Source: Achromobacter marplatensis
GTDB lineage: Bacteria > Pseudomonadota > Gammaproteobacteria > Burkholderiales > Burkholderiaceae_B
Length of the DNA stretch: 64,000 bases
Assembly (NCBI RefSeq): GCF_002209535.1
Contig: NZ_NJIG01000001.1
Span: forward strand, 744,001-808,000
Direction of reading: 5' to 3'
Position 1 is the stretch's first letter. Every line of letters starts with the position of its first letter. Below, piece by piece: positions 53,048 to 60,905 of this stretch. The translations under genes and the position numbers were made by a program. Under the pieces are notes generated by a model that was not told the origin of the DNA, did no database searches, and was given only the letters and a program-made list of their open reading frames with translations.

Positions 53048-54174
53048 ACCCGACGCCCCACTTCCTGCTGGTCGGCAACGACGAGAAAGTCACCTGGGAC
53101 GACGGCCGGATCCGCTTCCTGCCCCCCGGCCGCGACACGCTCAGCATCTTCGATGCCGCAGCCGACCCCGCCGCGCCCGTGCTGGTCGCCACCTTGCCCT
53201 TGCCCAATTCGCTGTTCGGCCCGCCGGTCAACCTGGCCGTGACCCCAGACCAGCGGCTGGCGCTGATTGCCGACTCCATGGCCTGGCCGGAACGCGCCGA
53301 CGGCGCCGGCTGGCAGCCAGCCCCCGGCCGCGATCTGCATGTGATCGACCTTGCCTCCACCCCGCCCGCCTTGCTGCAAACGCTGCAGATCGGTTTGCAG
53401 CCGTCCGGCCTGTCGATCAACCGCGCGGGGACGCTGGCGCTGGTCGCCAACAAGGCCGGACGCTCGGTGTCGGTTTTGAAGATCGCCGACGGCCGGGTGC
53501 AAGCCTTCGGCGACGTCGACGTCGGTACGCCGGTCGTCGCCGTCTCGTTTTCGGCCGACGGCCGCCGCGCTTTTGTCGTCAAGACCGACACGCACCGCCT
53601 GGGCGTGCTGCACATCGATGAAAGCGGCCCCGTCCCAAGCGTCACGCACGACCCGGCCGAAGACCTGACCACCGGGCTCGTGCCCTTCAACCTCGTCGTG
53701 TCGCCGGACGGCGCGCTGGCGCTGGTGGTGGACATGGGCAGCCCGACCGCGTCGGACGGCCATGCGGATTCCGTGAGCGTGGTCGACCTGCTTGCCACCC
53801 CGCCCCGCGTCATCGACCGCGTGATGGTCGAAGACGGCCCCGAGGGCATCGCGATCAGCCCCGATGGCCGTCATGCCGCCGTCGCCATCGTGCAGGGGTC
53901 GAACAACCCGTCTTCCGAATGGTTGCACCATCCGCGCGGCCAGATCGTGCTGCTGCGCATCGACGGCCAACGCGTCACGCGCGCGGGCGCCGTCGAGGTC
54001 GGCGCGTTGCCCGAGGGCGTGGCGTTCAGCCCCGACAGCCGCTACCTGTACGTGGGCAACTTCCTGGACGCGACCTTGCAGGTGCTGGCCGTGGGCGACC
54101 ACGGCCTGACCGACACCGGCACCCGCATCCCCTTGTCCGGCCACCCCGCATCCATGCGGGCGCAATCCTACTGA
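53044..54174 (+). CDS. YncE/YVTN-like beta-propeller protein of unknown function
   Basis: A 376-residue protein made of repeated four-stranded units. Recurrent blocks such as NLAVTPDQRLALIADS, GLSINRAGTLALVANK, AVSFSADGRRAFVVK, NLVVSPDGALALVVD, GIAISPDGRHAAVAI and GVAFSPDSRYLYVGN mark about six or seven blades. No signal peptide is visible, so it appears cytoplasmic, unlike many periplasmic YncE proteins. The fold serves as a scaffold, lactonase (6-phosphogluconolactonase type) or binding protein; none can be chosen. It is translationally coupled to the ABC ATPase gene and precedes the TRAP genes, which ties it to the catabolism of the imported compound. Confidence 0.85.
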   Translation: MNPTPHFLLVGNDEKVTWDDGRIRFLPPGRDTLSIFDAAADPAAPVLVATLPLPNSLFGPPVNLAVTPDQRLALIADSMAWPERADGAGWQPAPGRDLHVIDLASTPPALLQTLQIGLQPSGLSINRAGTLALVANKAGRSVSVLKIADGRVQAFGDVDVGTPVVAVSFSADGRRAFVVKTDTHRLGVLHIDESGPVPSVTHDPAEDLTTGLVPFNLVVSPDGALALVVDMGSPTASDGHADSVSVVDLLATPPRVIDRVMVEDGPEGIAISPDGRHAAVAIVQGSNNPSSEWLHHPRGQIVLLRIDGQRVTRAGAVEVGALPEGVAFSPDSRYLYVGNFLDATLQVLAVGDHGLTDTGTRIPLSGHPASMRAQSY

Positions 54175-54191
54175 GCGGGGCCGCACCCCGC
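54175..54191 (+). terminator. Hairpin after the propeller gene, possible attenuator or terminator
   Basis: GCGGGG and CCCCGC pair around a 5-nt loop directly after the stop codon. No T-run follows, so it may stabilise the upstream message or separate the ABC part from the TRAP part of the island rather than fully terminate. Confidence 0.35.
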
Positions 54192-54240
54192 CGCCGATCC
54201 ATCCTTATCCATCCCTTCCTTTCGCATCCGGAGCTACCCC

Positions 54241-55236
54241 ATGATCCTCGCCACTAAGAAATTCAACACCTTGCTCGGCGGCGCCCTGCTTGCCATGGCG
54301 GGCCTGGCGCCGCTGTCCGCCCATGCGCTGGACATCAAGCTGGGCCACGTGCTGGCCCCCAGCCACAGCTGGAACAAGGCCGCCGAGGGCTTCGCCGCCG
54401 AGGTCAAGGAAAAGACCGCCGGCCGCGTCAACTTCGTGTTGTTCCCCAGCGGCCAGCTGGGCAATGAGAAAACCATGCTGGAAGGCCTGCAGATCGGCAG
54501 CCAGGGCGCGGCCATCATCGGCTCGGGTTCGCTGCAGCCGATCGAACCCAAGTTCGGCGTGGTGGAACTGCCCTACACGTGGTCGACCTCGCAGCAAGCC
54601 TACAAGGCGTATGACGGCGAACTGGGCGAAGCCCTGGCCAAGCTGGCCGACAAGAAGAACCTGACCATCATTTCCTGGTGGGAAAACGGCTTTCGCCACG
54701 TGACCAACAACCGCGGCCCCGTGGCCAAACCCGCCGACCTGGCCGGCCTGAAAACCCGCGTCACGCCCGACAAGATGCGCCTGGACACCTTCACCGCACT
54801 GGGCGCCAACCCGGCGCCGCTGGCGTTCGGCGAACTGTATTCGGCGTTGCAGCAAAAGGTGTTCGACGCGCAGGAAAACCCGCTGTCCATCATCTACACC
54901 TCGTCCTTCTTCGAAGTGCAGAAGTACCTGTCGCTGACCGGCCACGTCTGGGGCCCGGCCAACCTGATCATCTCCAAGCCGGTCTGGAACCGCCTCTCGG
55001 CCGACGACAAGAAAATCGTGCAAGCCGCGGCGGACAAGTGGCGCGACGCCCAGCGCAAGATGATCACCGACGGCGACCAGCAGTTCGTGGCCCAGCTGAA
55101 AGAGAAAGGCATGCAGGTCAACGAGGTCGACAAGGCCGCGTTCGCCGCCGCCGTGCAACCCGTCTGGAAGACTTACTCGGTCACCTACGGCCCCGAGCTG
55201 ATGGCCATCGTGCAGAAGTACCGCGAGGCCCAGTGA
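54241..55236 (+). CDS. TRAP transporter substrate-binding protein (DctP family)
   Basis: A 331-residue periplasmic receptor. The signal peptide ends near SAHA-LDIKLGH. DctP blocks are LGHVLAPSHSWNKAAEGFA, FPSGQLGNEKTMLEGLQIG and the LAGLKTRVTPDKMRL segment, whose Arg is the ligand carboxylate-binding residue of the family. A further block is GELYSALQQKVFDAQENPL. It therefore binds an organic acid. GGAGC lies before ATG 54241, and the stop shares a base with the DctQ-like start. Confidence 0.92.
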   Translation: MILATKKFNTLLGGALLAMAGLAPLSAHALDIKLGHVLAPSHSWNKAAEGFAAEVKEKTAGRVNFVLFPSGQLGNEKTMLEGLQIGSQGAAIIGSGSLQPIEPKFGVVELPYTWSTSQQAYKAYDGELGEALAKLADKKNLTIISWWENGFRHVTNNRGPVAKPADLAGLKTRVTPDKMRLDTFTALGANPAPLAFGELYSALQQKVFDAQENPLSIIYTSSFFEVQKYLSLTGHVWGPANLIISKPVWNRLSADDKKIVQAAADKWRDAQRKMITDGDQQFVAQLKEKGMQVNEVDKAAFAAAVQPVWKTYSVTYGPELMAIVQKYREAQ

Positions 55237-55715
55237 TGCTGAATCGACTGTCCGCCGTCCTGTCGGGCATCAGCAAGGCCTTCGCCGCCCTGGCGGTGGC
55301 CTTGCTGGCGATCCTGATCACCTACGTGGTGTTCGCCCGCTTCGTCACGCACACCACGCCCCATTGGGCCGAGGAACTGCCGCGTCTGGTGCTGGTGTGG
55401 TCCGCCTTCATCGGCGGGGTCGCCTGCAGCTACGAACGGTCGCACCTGATGGCCGGCCTGCTGCCCTTCGTGGTGCGCAACCCCCGCGTGCTGAACGCGT
55501 TCGAGCGCATCAACCAGGTGCTGGTCATCGTCGGGTTGGTGGCGCTGGGCTACGCCGGCTGGCAACTGGCCAAGTTGACGATGGACCAGACGCTGCCCGC
55601 GCTGGACGTGTCCGCCGGCACGGTCTACCTGGCGCTGCCGTTCGCCTGCGCCGTCACCGTGGTGGTGCATCTGGCGCAACTGTTCTCTCTCGCTCCCGCC
55701 GCGGCAAAGGAATAA
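55236..55715 (+). CDS. TRAP transporter small permease (DctQ family)
   Basis: A 159-residue membrane protein with four hydrophobic segments, typical of the small TRAP subunit. The segment after the first span contains PHWAEELPRLVLVWSAFIGG, the family's conserved block. The start is fixed by the TGATG junction with the receptor gene; the longer open frame upstream overlaps that gene. It pairs with the large permease that follows after 4 nt. Confidence 0.9.
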   Translation: MLNRLSAVLSGISKAFAALAVALLAILITYVVFARFVTHTTPHWAEELPRLVLVWSAFIGGVACSYERSHLMAGLLPFVVRNPRVLNAFERINQVLVIVGLVALGYAGWQLAKLTMDQTLPALDVSAGTVYLALPFACAVTVVVHLAQLFSLAPAAAKE

Positions 55716-55719
55716 CAAG

Positions 55720-57003
55720 ATGTCTTCGGGTGCTATTTTCCTGATGGGCGTGTTCACGATCACGGTGCTGATCGACATGCCCATCGCCTTCGGTCTGGTG
55801 CTGTCCTGCCTGGCCTATCTGGCGATCTACGACTCCGCGCCCATGATGGTCGCGGCGCAGCAGTACGTCGTGGGGCTGGACAGCTTCACGCTGCTGGCGA
55901 TCCCGCTCTTCATCCTGGCCGCCCAACTGATGAACGGCGCGGGTCTGACCCAGCGCATCGTGCGCCTGTGCGCCGCCATCGTGGGCGACATCAAGGGCGG
56001 CCTGGCGGTCGTGGCCGTGCTGGCCTGCCTGATGTTCGGGGCGCTGTCCGGTTCGGGCGTGGCCGACGTGGTGGCCATCGGCAGCCTGCTGCTGCCGGCG
56101 ATGGCGCGCAGCGGCTACGACAAGGGCTTTTCCTGCGCGCTGGTCGGCAGCGCCGGCGCTACCTCCACCATCATCCCGCCCAGCATCGTGCTGATCGTCT
56201 ACGGCACCATCACCGACACCTCGGTGGGCAAGCTGTTCGTGGCCGGCATCATCCCGGGCATCCTGCTGGGCCTGTCGCTGATCGGCGTCGCCATCTGGCA
56301 ATCACGCAAGCACAACTGGGCCGGCGGCCAGCCGTTCTCGTGGGGCGAGCTGCGCGCCGCCGCCATCGACGCCCTGCCCGCGCTGATGGTGCCGGTGCTG
56401 ATCATCGGCGGCATCCGCTTCGGCATCTTCACCGCCACCGAAGCCGCCTCCAGCGCCATCGTCTACGCCTTGGTGATCGGCTTCTTCTGGTACCGCACGC
56501 TCAGCCTGAAGTCGCTGTGGGACAACCTGAAGTCCACCGGCGAAAGCAGCGCGTCCATCCTGCTGATCATCGGCGCCTCGGGCCTGTTCGCCTGGGTGCT
56601 GGTGGCCGAACAGGTGCCGCAGGCGCTGTCCACCCTGCTGGTGGAATGGACCGACAGCAAGACGGCCGTGCTGCTGGTGCTGACGGTAGTCCTGCTGCTG
56701 CTGGGCACCTTCATGGAGGCGATCCCGGTCATTATCATCGTGGCCCCCGTCGTGATGCCCGTGCTGGCACACTACAACATCGACCCGGTGCATTTCGGCA
56801 TCCTGCTGTCGATCAACATGGCGATCGGCGCCAATACGCCGCCGGTCGGCGTCGACCTGATGGCCGCATGCAAGATCGGCGGCATCAACATGATGCAGAC
56901 CCTGCGACCGCTGTCGTGGATGATGCTGGCGATGACCGCCGTCATGCTGCTGCTGACGTTTGTCCCTGAACTGGTGCTGTTCCTGCCGAGGCACGTGCAA
57001 TGA
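55720..57003 (+). CDS. TRAP transporter large permease (DctM family)
   Basis: A 427-residue polytopic protein with about 12 membrane segments that forms the sodium-coupled transport channel. DctM blocks visible are LDSFTLLAIPLFILAAQLM, FGALSGSGVADVVAIGSLL, ATSTIIPPSIVLIVYG and near the end GILLSINMAIGANTPPVGVD. It overlaps the CitE-like gene by 4 nt, so transport and the first enzyme are translationally linked. Confidence 0.93.
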   Translation: MSSGAIFLMGVFTITVLIDMPIAFGLVLSCLAYLAIYDSAPMMVAAQQYVVGLDSFTLLAIPLFILAAQLMNGAGLTQRIVRLCAAIVGDIKGGLAVVAVLACLMFGALSGSGVADVVAIGSLLLPAMARSGYDKGFSCALVGSAGATSTIIPPSIVLIVYGTITDTSVGKLFVAGIIPGILLGLSLIGVAIWQSRKHNWAGGQPFSWGELRAAAIDALPALMVPVLIIGGIRFGIFTATEAASSAIVYALVIGFFWYRTLSLKSLWDNLKSTGESSASILLIIGASGLFAWVLVAEQVPQALSTLLVEWTDSKTAVLLVLTVVLLLLGTFMEAIPVIIIVAPVVMPVLAHYNIDPVHFGILLSINMAIGANTPPVGVDLMAACKIGGINMMQTLRPLSWMMLAMTAVMLLLTFVPELVLFLPRHVQ

Positions 57004-57929
57004 CCCACTCCCCCTCTCTCCGCCGTCCCGCGGCGCTGCGCCGCAGCTGGATGTTCGTGCCAGGCCTGGACGCGGCCGCCCAGGCGGCGGGCCTGGCCAG
57101 CGGTACCGATGCACTGGTCGCCGACCTGGAAGAATTCACCGCCAAGGTCGAACGCCCCGCAGCGCGCCCGCGCATCGCTGCCCTGTTCTCCGAATGCCGC
57201 GCCCAGGGCGTGGTGGCGGCCGTGCGCATCAACAAGCTGGAAGACGACGGCCTGGCCGACCTGCGCGGCGTGATGCCGGGCGCGCCCGATGCGGTGTTCC
57301 TGCCGCACGCGGAAAGCGCCGCCCAGATCGTCGCGCTGGACCAGGCCATCACCGCCCTTGAGGCCGAACTGGGCCTGCCGCCGGGCAGCACCGAGATCGT
57401 GCCCACGCTGGAGTCGGCGCTGGGCCTGGTGCGCGCCTACGACATCCTGACCGCCAGCCCGCGCGTGTCCGCCTGCCTGCTGGCGGCCGAAGACCTGACG
57501 GCCAGCCTGGGCGCCGAACGCGGCAAGGACGGCATCGAACTGCACGCCGTGCGCGCACGCTTCCTGGTGGACTGCACGGCTGCCGGCTGCGTGCCGATCG
57601 ACTGCCCGTTCAATTACCGCGACCTGCCCGCGCTGGAAACCGACCTGCGCTGGGCGCGCCGCCTGGGCCTGAAGTCCAAGTGCGCGACCGTGGCCGAACA
57701 GATTCCGCTGATCCATGCGGTATTCACGCCCGCCGCGGCCGAAATCGATGCCGCCCGCGACTGCGTGGCCCGTTTCGACGCGCAACGCGCCGGACGGAAC
57801 GATGCCGAACGCATCGATCCCCCCGTCTACAACACCGCGCGCCGCCTGTTGGCGCGCCATGACCAATTCGAACGATGGGCCGCCGAGCGCCGTGCGCAGG
57901 CCGTCCCGCAACAAGGAGACTCCGCATGA
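57000..57929 (+). CDS. CitE/HpcH-HpaI-like CoA-ester lyase or aldolase
   Basis: A 309-residue TIM-barrel enzyme of the citrate-lyase beta/malyl-CoA lyase superfamily. The opening LRRSWMFVPG with LVADLEEFTAKVER corresponds to the family's MFVPG and D-E substrate/metal segments, and VRINKLEDDGLADL to the conserved Arg strand. PTLESALGLVRAYDI and LLAAEDLTASLG carry the metal-binding Glu and Asp. It probably cleaves or forms a carbon-carbon bond next to a CoA thioester or a 2-oxo acid; the substrate is not evident. It is embedded between the TRAP permease and the ThDP enzyme genes with 4-nt overlaps on both sides. Confidence 0.85.
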   Translation: MTHSPSLRRPAALRRSWMFVPGLDAAAQAAGLASGTDALVADLEEFTAKVERPAARPRIAALFSECRAQGVVAAVRINKLEDDGLADLRGVMPGAPDAVFLPHAESAAQIVALDQAITALEAELGLPPGSTEIVPTLESALGLVRAYDILTASPRVSACLLAAEDLTASLGAERGKDGIELHAVRARFLVDCTAAGCVPIDCPFNYRDLPALETDLRWARRLGLKSKCATVAEQIPLIHAVFTPAAAEIDAARDCVARFDAQRAGRNDAERIDPPVYNTARRLLARHDQFERWAAERRAQAVPQQGDSA

Positions 57930-59638
57930 CGTCAGCCGCTTTACCCGAACGCAATGGCGGTCAGATCCTGATGCAGCAATTGCGCATCCATGGCGCGCGC
58001 CGCGTGTTCATGATCCCCGGCGAAAGCTATCTGCCCTGCATCGACGCGCTGAACGAGCACACCGATGCCATCGAGCCGATCGTCTGCCGCCAGGAAAGCG
58101 GCGCGGCCTATATGGCCGAGGCCTATGGCAAGCTGACGGGCGAGCCCGGCATCTGCTTCGTGACGCGCGGCCCGGGCGCCACCAACGCCAGCATCGGCGT
58201 GCACACCGCCTATCAGGACTCCACGCCGATGATCCTGTTCGTGGGCCAGGTGGGCAACGACTTCATGGAGCGCGAAGCCTTCCAGGAAATCGACTACCGC
58301 CGCATGTTCGGCCAGATGGCCAAGTGGGTCGCGCAGATCGACCGCACCGACCGCATCCCCGAATACCTCTCGCGCGCGTTCGCGGTCGCCACCAGCGGCC
58401 GCCCCGGCCCGGTCGTGCTGGCGTTGCCGGAGGACACGCTGTGGGGCACCGCGCGCGTGGCGGACCTGCCGCGCTACCCGCGCGTGCATAGCCACCCCGG
58501 TGCCGCCGACCTGGCCCGCATGACGCAGTTGCTGGACGCGGCCGAACGGCCCTTCCTGCTGCTGGGCGGCAACGGCTGGCATCAGACCGCCATCGACCGG
58601 ATCGCCGGCTTCGCCGAGCGCTTCGAACTGCCGGTGGGCACCGCCTGGCGCCGGCTGGAGTGCTTTGACCAGCGCCACCCCAACGCCGCCGGGCACGTGG
58701 GCTGGGCCATGACGCCCGCGCTGCGCCAACGCCTGCGCGACGCCGATCTGGTGCTGGCCGTGGGCACGCGTCTGGGCGAAGCCACCACCGAGGGCTATAC
58801 CGTCATTGAAAGCCCGCTGCCGCGCCAGAAGCTGATCCACGTCTACCCCGACGCCGCCGAACTGGGCCGCGTGTTCTCGCCCACCCAGGCCATCGTGGCC
58901 GACGTGGCCAGCTTTGCGGCCGGCGTCGCCGCGCTGGCCCCCGGCCACGCCGCGCCGCGCGGCGCTGCCGTGCGCGCCGCGCACCAGGAACTGGTCGACA
59001 GCCTGGCGCCGTTGCCCTCGCCCGGCCCCATGAGCCTGGACGCGGCCGCCGCTTATGTCGACGCGCACATTCCTGCCGACGCCTGCATCACCGTGGGCGC
59101 GGGCAACTACGCGCTGTACCCGCACCGCTACCGCCGCTACGCCGGCCCGGGCACGAGCCTGACCCCCACCGTCGGCTCCATGGGCTACGGCCTGCCCGCC
59201 GCCATTTCCGCCAAACTGGAAGACCGCGCGCGCACCGTCGTCTGCTATGCCGGCGACGGCTGCTTCCAGATGAACATGCAGGAACTCGGCGTGGCCCTGC
59301 AATACAAGCTGGGCGTGGTGGTACTGGTGTTCAACAACGGCATATGGGGCACCATCCGCGCCCACCAGGAACGCGAATTCCCGGCGCGTACGATCGCGCT
59401 GGGCTTCGAGAACCCCGACTTCACGCAGATCATCCGCGGCTACGGCGGCTATGGCGAGGCCGTCGAGAACACGGCGGACTTCGGTCCGGCCTTCGAACGC
59501 GCGCTGGCCTTCGCAAACGAACACAGCCTGCCCGCGCTGCTTGAAATCCGCTACGACGCCAACGGCATCGCGCCGGGTGAAACGCTGATGGGCATCCGCG
59601 AAGCCGCCCAGGCGCGCATCGCCCGCAGCGGACATTGA
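57926..59638 (+). CDS. Thiamine-diphosphate-dependent enzyme (acetolactate synthase/2-oxo acid decarboxylase type)
   Basis: A 570-residue ThDP enzyme with the usual three domains. In the first, FMIPGESYLPCIDAL and CRQESGAAYMAEAYGKLTG hold the cofactor-activating E57. In the third, AGDGCFQMNMQELGVAL to VLVFNN is the ThDP/Mg motif (GDG at 443-445, NN at 470-471). The family includes acetolactate synthase, benzoylformate, oxalyl-CoA and 5-guanidino-2-oxopentanoate decarboxylases; no ALS small subunit is present, so decarboxylation or lyase activity is more likely than branched-chain synthesis. The start overlaps the lyase gene (ATGA); a frame extending to 57875 is not favoured. Confidence 0.87.
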   Translation: MTSAALPERNGGQILMQQLRIHGARRVFMIPGESYLPCIDALNEHTDAIEPIVCRQESGAAYMAEAYGKLTGEPGICFVTRGPGATNASIGVHTAYQDSTPMILFVGQVGNDFMEREAFQEIDYRRMFGQMAKWVAQIDRTDRIPEYLSRAFAVATSGRPGPVVLALPEDTLWGTARVADLPRYPRVHSHPGAADLARMTQLLDAAERPFLLLGGNGWHQTAIDRIAGFAERFELPVGTAWRRLECFDQRHPNAAGHVGWAMTPALRQRLRDADLVLAVGTRLGEATTEGYTVIESPLPRQKLIHVYPDAAELGRVFSPTQAIVADVASFAAGVAALAPGHAAPRGAAVRAAHQELVDSLAPLPSPGPMSLDAAAAYVDAHIPADACITVGAGNYALYPHRYRRYAGPGTSLTPTVGSMGYGLPAAISAKLEDRARTVVCYAGDGCFQMNMQELGVALQYKLGVVVLVFNNGIWGTIRAHQEREFPARTIALGFENPDFTQIIRGYGGYGEAVENTADFGPAFERALAFANEHSLPALLEIRYDANGIAPGETLMGIREAAQARIARSGH

Positions 59639-59654
59639 ACCAGGACTGACGACG

Positions 59655-60905
59655 ATGACGACGACGATTTCAATCAATGGGCAGCGGCTGTGGCAGTCGC
59701 TGATGGACCTGGCGCAGATCGGCGCCACGCCCAAGGGCGGCAACTGCCGCCTGGCGCTGACCGCGCTGGACGGCCAGGGCCGCGATCTGGTCACCGGCTG
59801 GATGCGTGAGGCGGGCATGACGCTGCGCGTGGACCAGGTGGGCAACATCTTCGCCCGCCGCGCCGGCCGCAACAACGACCTGCCGCCCGTCATGACCGGC
59901 AGTCACATCGACACCCAGCCCACCGGCGGCAAGTTCGACGGCTGCTACGGCGTGCTGGCCGGGCTGGAAGTCATGCGCAGCCTGAACGACCACGGCGTGG
60001 TCACCGAGGCGCCGCTGGAAGTGGCCATCTGGACCAACGAAGAAGGTTCGCGCTTCCTGCCGGTGATGATGGGCTCGGGCGTCTTCGCGGGCAAATTTCC
60101 TCTGGAAGTCGCGCTGAACGCCCGCGATCACGACGGCAATTCGGTGGCCGACGAACTGGCCGCCATCGGCTACGCCGGGCCGGATGCCGTGGGCGGTCGC
60201 CCAGTGGGCGCCTATTTCGAGGCGCACATCGAACAAGGCCCGATCCTGGAGCACGAAGAAAAAGTGGTCGGCGTCGTGACCGGATCGCTGGGCGTGCGCT
60301 GGTACGACGTGGTCGTGACCGGCATGGAAATGCACGCCGGCCCGACCCCGATGCCGATCCGCAAGGACGCGCTGTACGCCGCCACCTTCCTGCTGCAATC
60401 GGTCGTGGGCATCGCCAACGACCATCAGCCCCACGGCCGCGGCACCGTCGGCGAGATCCATGCGCACCCGGGCTCGCGCAACGTCATCCCGGGCCAGGTG
60501 CGCTTCACCGTCGACCTGCGCCATGAAGACGAGGCCACGCTGACGCAGATGGATGCGCGCTGGCTGGCCACCTGCACGGATGTGGCCGCGCGCCACGGCG
60601 TGACGGTGGACGTCAAGCAGGTGCAGTACTTCCCGCCCACCCCGTTCGACCCGGACCTGGTTGGCAAGGTGCGAGACGGCGCCGTACGCCGCGGCCTGGC
60701 CGCCATGGACATCGTGACGGGCGCCGGCCATGACGCCGTCTACATGGCCAGCGTCACGCCCACCGCCATGATCTTCGTGCCGTGCAAGGACGGCGTGAGC
60801 CACAACGAAATCGAAGACGCCAAGCCCGCGGACCTGGAAGCCGGCTGCAACGTGCTGCTGGACGCCATGGTCGCGCGCGCCAACCACCCCGGAGAGCAAG
60901 CATGA
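59655..60905 (+). CDS. M20-type Zn-dependent hydrolase (N-carbamoyl-L-amino acid hydrolase/ureidase family)
   Basis: A 416-residue amidohydrolase of the HyuC/AllC/beta-ureidopropionase branch. Metal-binding and catalytic residues are visible: TGSHIDTQ (H84), GKFDGCYGV (D95), WTNEEGSRF (E129/E130), FEAHIEQGP (H191) and VSHNEIED (H383). The lid-domain residues include VTGMEMHAGPTPM and the RNVIPGQV block. These enzymes hydrolyse N-carbamoyl amino acids, ureidoglycolate-type or allantoate-type substrates, releasing ammonia and carbon dioxide. ATG 59655 follows the ThDP gene by 16 nt. It overlaps the dehydrogenase gene by 4 nt. Confidence 0.9.
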   Translation: MTTTISINGQRLWQSLMDLAQIGATPKGGNCRLALTALDGQGRDLVTGWMREAGMTLRVDQVGNIFARRAGRNNDLPPVMTGSHIDTQPTGGKFDGCYGVLAGLEVMRSLNDHGVVTEAPLEVAIWTNEEGSRFLPVMMGSGVFAGKFPLEVALNARDHDGNSVADELAAIGYAGPDAVGGRPVGAYFEAHIEQGPILEHEEKVVGVVTGSLGVRWYDVVVTGMEMHAGPTPMPIRKDALYAATFLLQSVVGIANDHQPHGRGTVGEIHAHPGSRNVIPGQVRFTVDLRHEDEATLTQMDARWLATCTDVAARHGVTVDVKQVQYFPPTPFDPDLVGKVRDGAVRRGLAAMDIVTGAGHDAVYMASVTPTAMIFVPCKDGVSHNEIEDAKPADLEAGCNVLLDAMVARANHPGEQA

